From NCBI GenBank assembly GCA_037176845.1, contig JAYKXP010000007.1, positions 1-64,000 on the forward strand: a DNA stretch of 64,000 bases. The letters run 5' to 3'. Source of the DNA: Paramarasmius palmivorus. Lineage: Eukaryota > Basidiomycota > Agaricomycetes > Agaricales > Marasmiaceae. The position numbers were made by a program, and so were the translations under genes. Positions 18,552-28,609 of this stretch are shown here, one piece after another (the first letter of the stretch is position 1; each line of letters begins with the position of its first letter). The notes beneath the pieces are model-generated. The model made no database searches. It had not been told where the DNA came from and saw nothing but the letters and a program-made list of their open reading frames with translations.

Positions 18552-21503
18552 ATGTTTTCACGAACCACCACCTTGATCACTACGCTGTACCGTAGTACTG
18601 GTTTCGCTGCTACTAGACTTAGATTCTCTTCTTCTCTCGCTTCTGAACATGCAGTTATCTCAACTTTTGATCTCTTTAGTATTGGCGTTGGCCCCTCCTC
18701 TTCTCACACAGTCGGACCAATGCGGGCAGGAAGAATATTCACTACAGACCTTGAACAACTCAATCTTCTACACAAGGTCACCTCTATCCCCTTTTGCATT
18801 ACCTGCCACTCATCATCATTCCAGGTCAAATCTCTAAAGATTACTCTGTGTGTTTGAACGCGTTCGTTGGTATCCATCATATTCTAAAGGGCTCCATTGC
18901 AGTTACGGCTCTTTAGCGGCAACTGGTACGTCTGTGTTTCACATTGACACGAGCGGTAACTAACGTGTAATCAGGCAAAGGGTATGAGTCCAAAATCCTT
19001 ATACGTGTTCCTTCCAACCCTGCTCATTGCACAAACGACGCGGTAGGCATCACACCCCTCAGGCAATTCTATTAGGGCTGGAAGGTCTGGTCAGATACTT
19101 GTCGGGTAACATAATTAGGCTCACTCCAATCATTCCTAGGTTCTGATCCGGAAACCATCGTCCCGACTACAATTGACTCACGATATGAAAACATTCTTTC
19201 GTCCAAGATTCTTCATCTCGGGGGTAGGCACCGAATCAATTATGACATGGACCGCGACATGTTATGGAGGTACACATCTCTGGCATCCCGTCACACGTTT
19301 CACAATTCATTATGCATTCCCTTCCCAGGTGGGACCAGGTATTAAAAACCCATCCTAACGGAATGCGTTTTAGTGCTTTTGACGAAGAAGGCGACCTCCT
19401 CGCCACCAATGAGTATTTCAGTGTCGGCGGGGGCTTTGTCGTGAACGAGAAAACAAAAGGTATCTCAGATCTTTCGCGTGTATAGCAAAGCTAGCAATTC
19501 AACAATCCTGGCAGTGGACGAGAATTTGTTCTACAAGGGAGTAGACAAGAACGTGGTGCATGGAGCGCGTCTGCATCAAACACACTCACTGTCAGACCCC
19601 GCAACATTTCTCGACTCCGAACACCAGCATAGCTCCGCAAGCTCAGGAGACAGTCCCCCGGAAGATGAATTCGGACCCCCGTATCCTTTTGAATCGGGCA
19701 ATAGTCTCTTAGCATTGACCAAAAAACACAATGTCAGTACGACCAACCTTGTTGATGATCATATGTTCATGAAATCGTACGACCTAGATGACTATTGCAC
19801 AAATTGTGTATGATAACGAAAAAAGTTTTGGGTACACGGACGATGACATCCACGAGAAGGTGCCGTTTCCTTTGACTGTAAATTATTTATCGTTAGTTTG
19901 ACAATGTTAGATCTTCCGAATATGGTCCGTTATGGACGAATGCATTCGTACTGGTGTCTCATCGACCGCAACAACTCTACCTGGCCGGTTAGGTCTCCGA
20001 CGGCGTGCACCCGCATTGTATAGACGTTTGATGCGGGGATTCTATCCGGGAATTGCTGCTTCTCCTAACCTAGGGAGAATCGAAGGGGGTCATCGAACCG
20101 CAGCTATCGAGCGACCTTTAGAAGACGAAGAGCAGGCAACCCAAGATGACTTTGAACCTCAGCCACACTCTCTTAGCCGGGGTCCCAAAAAAGCTACCAG
20201 GGTAGTTGGCTCATTTGATCACCCGCTGCTCCCTCATCCTCCGGTAAGTTTCGGCGCGAAATTCAAGATTCCTGAGATAGACGGTAGCTATATAGCGCAA
20301 CACCAATATACCTGCGATGGACTTTCTCTCTTGCTATGCTATCGCTGTCAACGAAGTAAATGCGAGCGGCGGTAGAATTGTTACTTCCCCCACTAAGTGA
20401 TATCATCTTTCCTGCTCCTATATACCATTCTAATGGCCTCCCTTAAGTGGCGCTGCTGGTGTTATTCCCGCTGTACTCAAGTATATCATCGAGGTGAATA
20501 CTGTTCACTAGGGCCGGGGCTATCGAGCGTACTGACAGCGTTCCACCAGTTTGTTAGTGATGATCCGGAAAAGAGCGTCATGACGTTCCTACTTACTGCT
20601 TCGGTATCATCTATTTCTGCTCGGAACTACTTCTCGAATTCAGTGTTTATTCCAGGCAATTGGCATGCTCTTCAAAAGAGGAAGCACGATTTCGGCGGCC
20701 GAAGGTCTGTTCATCCACTTCTAGAGGGGACTGGTCTCTCAATAAGTCCATATAGGTGGGTGTCAGGCTGAGGTTGGTGTTGCTTGCTCGATGGCTAGTG
20801 CGGGATTCGCTGCTTGCATGGGAGGTACCTGAGATACTTTCCTTGAATACATTGGCATGCTAATCAGTCTTTGAATCAGCATCACCAGAGACAGTGCTAC
20901 AGGTCCGTGCTCCTTACAAGATCTCTTATATGAAACTGACATGAAATCAGGCTGCAGAGATTGGCATAGGCAAGTCTTTTTCAATTTGACCTGTGTTCAG
21001 TATTCACTGTCCTTGCCTAGAACATAACTTGGGCCTAACTTGTGACCCAATCGATGGACTTGTTCAAGTTCCGTGCATCGTAAGTTACATTGACCAACCT
21101 GACTATGGTGTATTCTCAAGCTATTGACAGGAACGAAACAGTCTCGGAGGTATAGGGTTTTTCTATCGATACTGGAATATGCTTAGAAGCATTTTTTTAT
21201 AGCTGTGAAAGCTATAACCGCCGCACAACTCTCTCTGGCTTCTCAAGGAGTCTATAGTGTTACGCTGGACGAAGCCATCGAAGCCATGCGTTTAACTGCC
21301 ACAGACATGAGTGTCAAATACAAGGAGACCAGTCTCTCAGTGAGTTACGTAGGCTTTTTGGGTGGTATTAAACTGACAAAGGCGCACCTCTTGTACACAG
21401 GGACTTGCGGTACGTTTACGTCTGGGCTTTAAAATTTAGATACCTGTATTAATGTTCGCATCAGACCACCGTCAAGATTCCGTTGACTGTTCCTGCATGC
21501 TGA
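18552..21503 (+). CDS. L-serine dehydratase, iron-sulfur (bacterial SdaA-like) type
   Basis: The product deaminates L-serine to pyruvate and ammonia. The gene has more than 15 short introns, yet all splice in frame. The N-terminus ([20 protein letters not shown], then RLRFSSSL) is Arg/Ser-rich without acids, so mitochondrial import is likely. Conserved blocks follow: [120 protein letters not shown] and a terminal VPAC. The cysteines in GCQ, LTCD and VPC fit the cluster ligands of this family, and the C-terminal Cys fits the family's self-ligating tail. Two acidic, low-complexity insertions (about 19590-19690 and 20090-20240) are extra relative to bacterial enzymes. The intron at 20970-21020 has a GC donor (G|GCAAGT). 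PLP-type serine dehydratase is excluded by the motifs. Confidence 0.9.
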
Positions 21504-21967
21504 GAAAGCACGAATGCTTCGCCTATTTCTTGTTTCCCCTTCCCCTTGCCCTCGTGCGTCATGATCCTCTCTGCCTGCTGGTACACACTCACTAACTCAG
21601 TGCTCTATCTTCAGCCGACTGATGGACAAAGTCCAAGTAGACATACCGTAGCAATGTTTTAGAAACTTCTTAATACTTCTTAGACAACTGATGAATCCCG
21701 TCTTGTTCATGACCCAGAATTTTTCATATGCGCTTCTCTTTCATCGACGCTACCCGCGCTGATCCGCACTCTGATTCAAAATGGATATCTGGATGATGAG
21801 ACCGTTGTTGCTTGGGATCTTATTCAAGTTGGTGGAACATACGTCACCTAGCCCGATCAGAGGCCTTCGTCGGGCGCTTACCTTGCACCTCTGAATCATG
21901 ACACCCATCACTTTCATATTTATTCAACCACCTCCCAGTCGAATCGCCCTTTCATCAATCACCCACA
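21504..21967. other. Intergenic; contains an unassigned 54-codon open stretch
   Basis: This is the 3' flank of the serine dehydratase gene and the promoter of the next gene. An open stretch around 21690-21851 reads TDESRLVHDPEFFICASL and on to a stop. It has protein-like composition but no start or recognised family, so I leave it unassigned. Confidence 0.35.
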
Positions 21968-23431
21968 ATGTCTCCCGTCTACGTTCTCGATAAATATTAC
22001 CTTGGGATTACTGTTCTAGTCACTACTGCATACCAGCTCTTGGGATTCGCGATTGCATGGACATTTCAATTCGACAAGATCACAGACTTTACGGGCGGTG
22101 CGTCTCCCTGTGCTCCTTGACACATTTGCCTAAAGAACCTGAACGTTCCTTGAAGGTTCAAATTTCTTCATTCTAGGTGCACACCGCTCTTCCCAGCAGC
22201 ATTGTCCACTACTAAATAACCATGCACGATCCAGCTCTGCTCACTCTTCTCCTCGGCAACACTTTCTTCGCCCGTAACATTGTCGCCAGTGTTTTACTCA
22301 TGATCTGGGCTGTCCGAATCGCAGGCTTCCTCTTGTTCCGTGTCTTGAAGACAGGGAGCGACAACCGTTTCGATGACATTCGGTCTCATTTCTTCAAGTT
22401 CCTTGGTAAGCTTCACTACGCTCTAGGTATCATTTCAATGACCCACACCGTGCACGTCACATCAGGATTCTGGATTGGTGAAGTGCTCTCGATACGCCTC
22501 TTTCTGTCTATTAACGCTACATTACTATTGCCTCTCAGGTCAAATACTATGGGTGAGCAACGCAATTCTCTACTCATGAGGACCTTACCCAAGTCAATCG
22601 ATAGGTGTGGACCGTATCCCTTCCGGTCATTATTCTCAATTCCCCTGCTGTCTCCGACACGAGCGCAGGGGGATCGAACCCAGAATTTGGGACCGGTCGC
22701 GACATCGCTGGCATTATTCTATGGGGCATTGGCTGGCTCATAGAAACGGTTGCTGATGCTCAAAAGTTCAGATACAAACAACGCAAGGATTCGCCCAGGA
22801 ATAAACCGGTCACGGTCAGCAATTATATTCCTGATGCCGTCGTAAAAGGTTGCTTATCTAGTTAAACCAGGTTGGAATCTGGAAGTTTTCGCGACATCCC
22901 CCATACTTTGGAGAGTAAGCCCCCATACCTCCTCCATAGCCGCCATCTTATCGATAATTGTTCATTAGAATGTTATGCTGGTGGGGTATCTGGATTCTTT
23001 GCTTGTCGCCCGCAACGAACGGTACTCTCCCTTCTGCCTCCAAAGCTGCTCTATACGGGTCCGTGGTTTCCCCGGTTTTCACTTTCATGTACGTCCTTTG
23101 CTTTAATTGTGGGGATAGTTCCAACACGCGTTCTTATAGCCTTCTAATGTTTGGGTCTGGAATACCTCCCGCCGAGAAACCAGCAGCCAAAAAATTCTTT
23201 TTGATGACCAATGGGGAGAATGCACGAGACGAAAACGCAAGTGCATGGCAGAACTATCTCGAATATCGGCGCAGCACATCCATACTCATCCCCCTTCCCC
23301 CACAATTCTACCGCCCCCTTCCAGAATTTTTAAAACAAACGGTGCTCTTGGACTTCCCCTTCTACCGGTTTGATGAATCCAAGGACGGCCCTGCTGCTAT
23401 TGAAGAATCCAAGTTGCAGCGTAATTCCTAA
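21968..23431 (+). CDS. DUF1295 (steroid 5-alpha-reductase-like) membrane protein
   Basis: This is a multi-pass membrane protein of about 350 aa in the DUF1295 family, related to steroid 5-alpha-reductase C-terminal domains. Start ATG is at 21968 (MSPVYVLDKYYLG). Hydrophobic segments follow: LGITVLVTTAYQLLGFAIAW, LLTLLLGNTFFARN and SVLLMIWAVRIAGFLLFRV. The diagnostic part is GTGRDIAGIILWGIGWLIET ... DAQKFRYK, then KFSRHPPYFGE and CWWGIWI, and finally GIPPAEK with a C-terminal EYRRSTSILIPLPP motif. In related reductases the SRHPNYFGE motif lies in the NADPH/substrate region. Introns are about 50 nt; the one from GTCAGC to AACCAG near 22815-22870 is needed to join KPVT to VGIWKFSRH. The substrate is unknown; a sterol or lipid enone reductase is plausible. 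It is convergent with the ADF-H gene, with 57 bp between stops. Confidence 0.85.
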
Positions 23432-23488
23432 CTAAAGCTCGTTATCACCATGTATAAGTACATCCTAATCTACAACATGACGCTACAT

Positions 23489-25585
23489 TCATACATGAAG
23501 TCCAGCTGCAAAATGCAGAATACCGAGTAGCTTGTCCTGTACCAGGATTGTGATGTTTAGGAAGCCTGAACAAGATCCAGAATGAAAGCTCACCTTCTCT
23601 GGATCAGAATCAGTGAAGAATGCCCAATGTTGCCGTCCATCCTTGAACTCGATCGCAAAAGAATGTGGTATTGCTTTCAGCTCCTCAAACCCTTGGTACC
23701 ATTCTTTTATAGCGACCACCTTATCTTGGAGATCCAACTCATCTAGGACTTGGTCGATATCCTGGAATGCTTGTCAGAAAGAAATCGAGCGACAGCATGG
23801 TTCTTACGTTGATGCTTCTGTAGAAGAACATGGTGTTGCCAATGAGTTTGAAGTATCGTCTTCGCCACACCAACGATTCACTGATTTGTAGCGTGACCCA
23901 GCCGGCAACAAGCTGTCCCTCATGTACGTCGTTTTCGACTTCTGACACCATTTTACGAATCTTCGCCCGCCTCTCCGCCTCTTCGTGCTTTTTCGTGCCA
24001 AGTTCTTTGTTCTCTTCCTCCATGGCACGCTTCGCCTGCTCCCTTCGCCATTCCTCCAGCCTTCGGTGTTCTTCCAACCGACGTTCCCTATCCGCCCTTT
24101 TCCTGTTCTCGATTTCTTGCTTCTTCTTCTTGTCCTCTTCCCTTTCCCTTTCCTCTTTCAACCTGCGCTCGTTTCTCGCCCGTTGTAGTTCTTCATCCAA
24201 CGACGCTCGTCTTTGCCGCTCTTCCTCCTCTTCTTGTCGTAAGAGAGCTTCCTTTTCCAACTTCAATCTGCGCTGCCGCTCCGCCTCCTCTTGAATAGCC
24301 TCTTCCTCCTCTCTCTTTCGCTGCTCCTGAATTAATTGTCGTCGTCGGGCGCGTTCATTCGGATCGGGTATAAAAGTATAAGAAGTGATTTCCGGCGAGA
24401 CCCATTTCCTATCCAGAGGTAGGGTCTTACTATCAGGAACTTTGGCGGAGGTGGCTTGCTTCATGGGTTTCTCGACGACAACTTCGTCGGAGCTGAAGGA
24501 GCCAGATATGACGGCGAAATCGGAAAGGAACTCGGGTGGAGCGCTGACTTTGCGCTGTGAGGGTATAGTTTGGGGTAACGAATGGTGGAGCTGGGTATAT
24601 GACTTGGGAGTTGATACACTTCGAGGATGTGAGGGTAAACCAAATTTCCCCTTGTCCTTTGGTGGAGGTGGAGGCGGCGTTGTATCGTCTTTGGGTACAG
24701 GTGTAGGTACCTCCTTATCCTTCTGTATCCGTCGTAGAAGACTGCTTCCAAGGCCCGTAATCATGCTCGCTGACTTCGCGACTGGAACAGGCGGAAGATT
24801 GACGGCATGATTGGGTGCGTAAGTCTCTGTGAATGAACGCCTGATGCGACCCGGCATCTGTGGTTCGTTGCCTTCGTTGGATGAGAATGATCGGTTACTT
24901 TGAATGCTGTGCACGCTGTCTGGGTTCAGAACGGCGTCTCGTATGGCAGAGGGGGTGATGTTGGAGATGTGGTCAACGGTAAGAATAGAATGTTCAGTCT
25001 TATGTGATAATAGAGACAATGAGGCAATGAGGACATTGTGGCCATGAGAACAATAGAACTCGCACCAACTTTGATGAGCGCTCCACCTACCCGACGAGAA
25101 TGGACCAGGGCTCGAGCTGTTCAAACAAATGTATACATGTGAGAGACCGGTTCTTGACGTTATACACACATCGAAACGCACCTCTTCGTACACCAGAGAT
25201 TGAAGTGGGGATGTAATTCACCAGGACGAAACCTGGGTTCGATTTTCCCGCCTCGTGGTAGAAGCCAATGTAAACATGCTCCAGGTCGGTTATATGACTC
25301 TTCAGTTCAGACAAATCCCGGTCGCCTTGAGCATGGAGGAAGAGCCGATCATTCTGTCATGGAAATGAGGGGGTTCGCCTTCAGCTTGCCATTTCTGAGC
25401 TACCTCGAGGCGCACTGTCTACTCACATTTGAATTGTATGTCAACAAAAACCTGTTCAGCATTGTCTGAAAACTGCTTTCAGATGAGATGGAGGTACAAC
25501 GGACGCACCAGGTGGCCTCGTTCCTCAAGATCGCATCATAGGCTCCCAGGACGCTTTCAATATCCAAGAAATTCTGGAGATCCAT
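23489..25585 (-). CDS. ADF-H / coiled-coil / PH domain protein
   Basis: Start ATG is at 25585 (MDLQNFLDIESVLGAYDAIL). The first 130 or so residues look like an ADF-homology (cofilin/drebrin-type) actin-binding domain: a W after NEAT, LSELKSHITDLEHVYIGFY, KSNPGFVLVNYIP, RARALVHSRRV, and a terminal HISNITPSAIRDAVLN helix. A Pro/Ser-rich linker with PPPPPP follows. Next is about 130 residues of Glu/Arg-rich coiled coil (RARRRQLIQEQRKREEEEA ... KRAMEEENKELGTK). A PH domain closes the protein: EGQLVAGWVTLQISESLVWR, RRYFKLIGNTMFFYRS, FAIEFKDGRQHWAFFTDS. Total is about 570 aa. It probably links actin filaments to a membrane phosphoinositide, with the coiled coil for dimerisation. I know of no named yeast protein with this exact order. 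The exon junction inside the ADF-H domain near 25110-25020 is uncertain. Confidence 0.75.
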
Positions 25586-25815
25586 AGATATATTTTCGTT
25601 ACAAATTTTTGTATGATTTTTCTGGAGTATTCGCTGCGCTGACTTTCATGGAGGTTGTTGTGTGCTAGAAGTAGTGTGACATTTGTGACACTTTCGCTAG
25701 TAAGCCGACGTTGACTACCACCCTTTTGATTCTCCCACTCGATTCGCACCCACCATTTGGTGGTTTGCCCAGCCTACCCTACGTATTCACGAGTTTTCCG
25801 TAGCTCTCATTCGCA
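25586..25815. promoter_or_regulatory. 230-bp shared divergent promoter (ADF-H gene / CAF40)
   Basis: This gap separates the start codons of the minus-strand ADF-H gene and the plus-strand CAF40 gene. A palindromic ccaccatttggtgg word lies at about 25750-25763. No TATA element is obvious. Confidence 0.55.
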
Positions 25816-27085
25816 ATGAGCTACCAACATGGCCAGCCATATCTTTATACACCACCACTATCGACCTCTTCTCTCTCCACCCCTCAATATACCAACATTC
25901 CAGCGCCTCAAACTTCCATAAATAACGGTCTAGGAATCAACACCATTGGAAACAACCAGGAGGACATAAAACTCTACTCCCTGGTCATAGACCTGATGAG
26001 CCCGGAGACTAGGGAAGGCGCTCTGTTAGAGTTGAGCAAGAAAAGAGAGCAATGTGACGATTTGGCGTTAATTCTCTGGCATTCGTTCGGTGGGCAATGT
26101 TTTTGTCTCTCGCACACGCCTACTGACTCGTCATCACAGGCGTAATGCCAGCCCTGCTTCAAGAAATCGTCTCGGTTTACCCGCTACTTTCGCCTCCCAA
26201 TTTGACCGCACATGTCTCGAACCGCGTGTGCAACGCATTGGCGTTGCTGCAGTGCGTGGCTAGTCATACAGAGACGAGGCAGCTCTTTCTCAACGGTGAG
26301 GCTTTGCAGTACTCACATGTTTCATGGCACTGAATGTTGTCTAGCCCATATACCATTGTTTCTCTATCCTTTTCTTAATACAACATCCAAGACTCGGCCA
26401 TTTGAATACCTTAGGCTTACATCGTTGGGTGTTATTGGGGCCCTCGTCAAGGTATGTCACCGTCTGCTATCTACATCTTCAAGCTGAATCATAACCCTCC
26501 TACACAGCAAAACGATTCCCCACCAATAATTCACTTTCTTTTATCCACAGAAATCATTCCCCTGTGTCTCCGTATCATGGAAACAGGTTCCGAATTATCG
26601 AAGACGGTGGCTATCTTCATCGTTCAGAAGATTCTCTTGGATGAGACTGGACTTACGTATATCTGTCACACATATGAACGGTGAGGATTACAGATCATTG
26701 ACGTAGGTTCTTTAATTCGACTATTTTCAGGTTCTATGCTGTCGGCACCGTGCTCTCCAACATGGTCAACCAACTTGTGGAAACACAAGCTGTCCGCCTC
26801 CTCAAGCATGTTGTGAGGTGCTACCTCAGGCTGAGTGATAATCTAAGGTAAGTTTAAGCTGGCACTCGTCTGCGTTCCTAGCACGCTCAACATTATGTTG
26901 CCTGCAGGGCCCGAGAAGCTCTTCGGGCCTGTCTTCCTGAGCCGTTACGGGATCAGACCTTCAGCGCATTGCTCAAGGTGTGTTATACCCTCGTCCCTCA
27001 GAGACATGCTAACTCTGACTTCCAGGGCGATATGGTCACGAAAAGGTGCCTCACAACACTTCTCAACAATTTGAACGAGCCGTAA
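25816..27085 (+). CDS. CAF40: CCR4-NOT subunit CAF40 / Rcd1 (CNOT9)
   Basis: CAF40 is the armadillo-repeat subunit of the CCR4-NOT deadenylase complex, which shortens poly(A) tails and docks repressors such as GW182 or Bam in animals. Seven exons joined by six canonical introns give about 318 aa. The first 50 residues are Pro/Ser/Gln-rich and disordered. The conserved core then runs [131 protein letters not shown], and a C-terminal [20 protein letters not shown]. This is near-identical in pattern to human and yeast orthologs. PAT1, another decay factor, lies 30 kb away, with no evident link. Confidence 0.96.
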
Positions 27086-27541
27086 CAGGCATGGCCGGGG
27101 CCTAGTCTCGAGTTCCAAGGCTAACTACCCTGAATAAAACCACCTCATAGAATTATCAAGGTGTAATGCAGGTGCCGGGCTAGGCACAACAATAATTCAC
27201 GAACGATCTGATACTCGAATGTATTCATACAATCAGGAAGTAAAGTACGCGTACATATTTGTTTGTATTACTTTTTTTTCTTTGCTTTGGACTTGAATGG
27301 AGTATAATTGTATTTATTACGGGCCATGACAATAGTACTTGAACTCTGGCAGCTTCCAGTTATCTCTGGCCTCTGGCCAGCCTCAGTCTCCGCTCAGCCT
27401 CCGGTCGGGATCGCGGTCCACCTCGTAACCACATTTACGCACAAAATCATGTGATCGGTAACTAATCTCCTGATTTCCAAATTTTCCATTATTCTCGGAA
27501 TAGCGCTCATTGAAAGTGCTTTCTCTCTCTCCCCTTCCACC
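27086..27541. other. Intergenic between CAF40 and SUR2
   Basis: No gene is seen. The region has an AT-rich part near 27240-27320 with a run of T, probably the CAF40 3' untranslated region, then the SUR2 promoter. Confidence 0.5.
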
Positions 27542-28609
27542 ATGAACGATACGACATCCTCATGTTCTCTCTCGATATCGGGCCATACAGTCTGCTTCAA
27601 CCGCTCCGACGCGCCCCTCTACTATTCATATAGAACATCCCTGATTGACGAAGTCCCTGACTCCAAACTTGCTCTCGCCTCACCAGTCATCGCTTACTGG
27701 ATTCTCTCGCTCTTCTACCATTTCCTGGACATAAGCACTTGGAAATGGCTTGAGAGATACCGAATACACGAGTCGGCTGAAGTAACGCGAAGGAATCGGG
27801 TGACAAAATGGCAGGTCGTGAAGGCAGTGGTGTTTCAGCAATTCGTGCAGACTTTGTTGGGATGGTTCTGGTTGGACGAACGTCATCCAGTTACAAATCA
27901 TGTCCCAAATTTGCAAAACCTGGTGAAAGTGATTGAGGTTTGGGTCGGTGGTGACCCCCGTGTGTTGCACAATTCCGCGTATTTCTTGTATTGGTGGGGC
28001 ATTCCGCTGCTGCAGCTGTTCGTTGCAATGTATGTTCTTCTTTACCCTCTTCCCCTTCTTAATCTCTAACAATATTGCTCTCCAGGTTTGTCATAGACAC
28101 TTGGCAATACTTTTGGCATCGCGGCATGCACATGGTTCCTTACTTGTACCGCTCATTCCACTCGACTCACCACCGTCTTTATGTGCCCTATGCTTATGGT
28201 GCTTTGTATAACCATCCCGTCGAAGGCTTCATTCTCGACACTCTCGGTGCCGCCATCGCCGAATACCTAACAGGAATGACTACTCGCCAGGCCTTGGTGC
28301 TGTTTACTCTCAGCACTCTCAAAACAGTAGACGACCATTGCGGGTACCGCTTTCCCTGGGACCCCTTCCAAATCATCAGCGGGAACAATGCAGATTACCA
28401 CGACATTCATCACCAGGTTCGTCAAATCGCACACCCGTTTTTCAACTCTGGTTTGGTTTCGATTGCTTATGCTTCTTCACCAGGTAATTGGCATCAAGTC
28501 CAACTTTGCACAGCCGTTCTTTATTCACTGGGACGTACTGCTCGGTACAAGGATGACAAGAGAAGAGTTGGAAGGCCGCAAGAGGAAACGCGGTAGCAAG
28601 GAAGAGTAA
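27542..28609 (+). CDS. SUR2: Sphingoid-base C4-hydroxylase, sterol-desaturase superfamily
   Basis: The enzyme hydroxylates C4 of dihydrosphingosine or dihydroceramide to make phytosphingosine in the ER membrane. Three exons (27542-28029, 28086-28416, 28484-28609) encode 314 aa with canonical introns. Three di-iron histidine boxes are present: HRGMH, HSTHH and HDIHH, with a further HCGYRFPWDPF segment typical of SUR2. Hydrophobic stretches lie at residues about 45-65 (SPVIAYWILSLFYHF) and about 130-165. The C-terminus is basic (GRKRKRGSKEE), in keeping with an ER-retrieval or cytosolic tail. The C-5 sterol desaturase alternative fits less well because the NADYHDIHHQ context is that of SUR2. 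Confidence 0.94.

Noticed and set aside
18552..21503. Apparent stops and frame breaks in serine dehydratase
   Set aside because: All are explained by short introns; each conserved block joins in phase once they are removed.
23830..24294. Plus-strand 154-codon Ser/Phe-rich frame
   Set aside because: It is the antisense image of the Glu/Arg coiled coil of the minus-strand ADF-H/PH gene; such repeats keep the opposite strand open.
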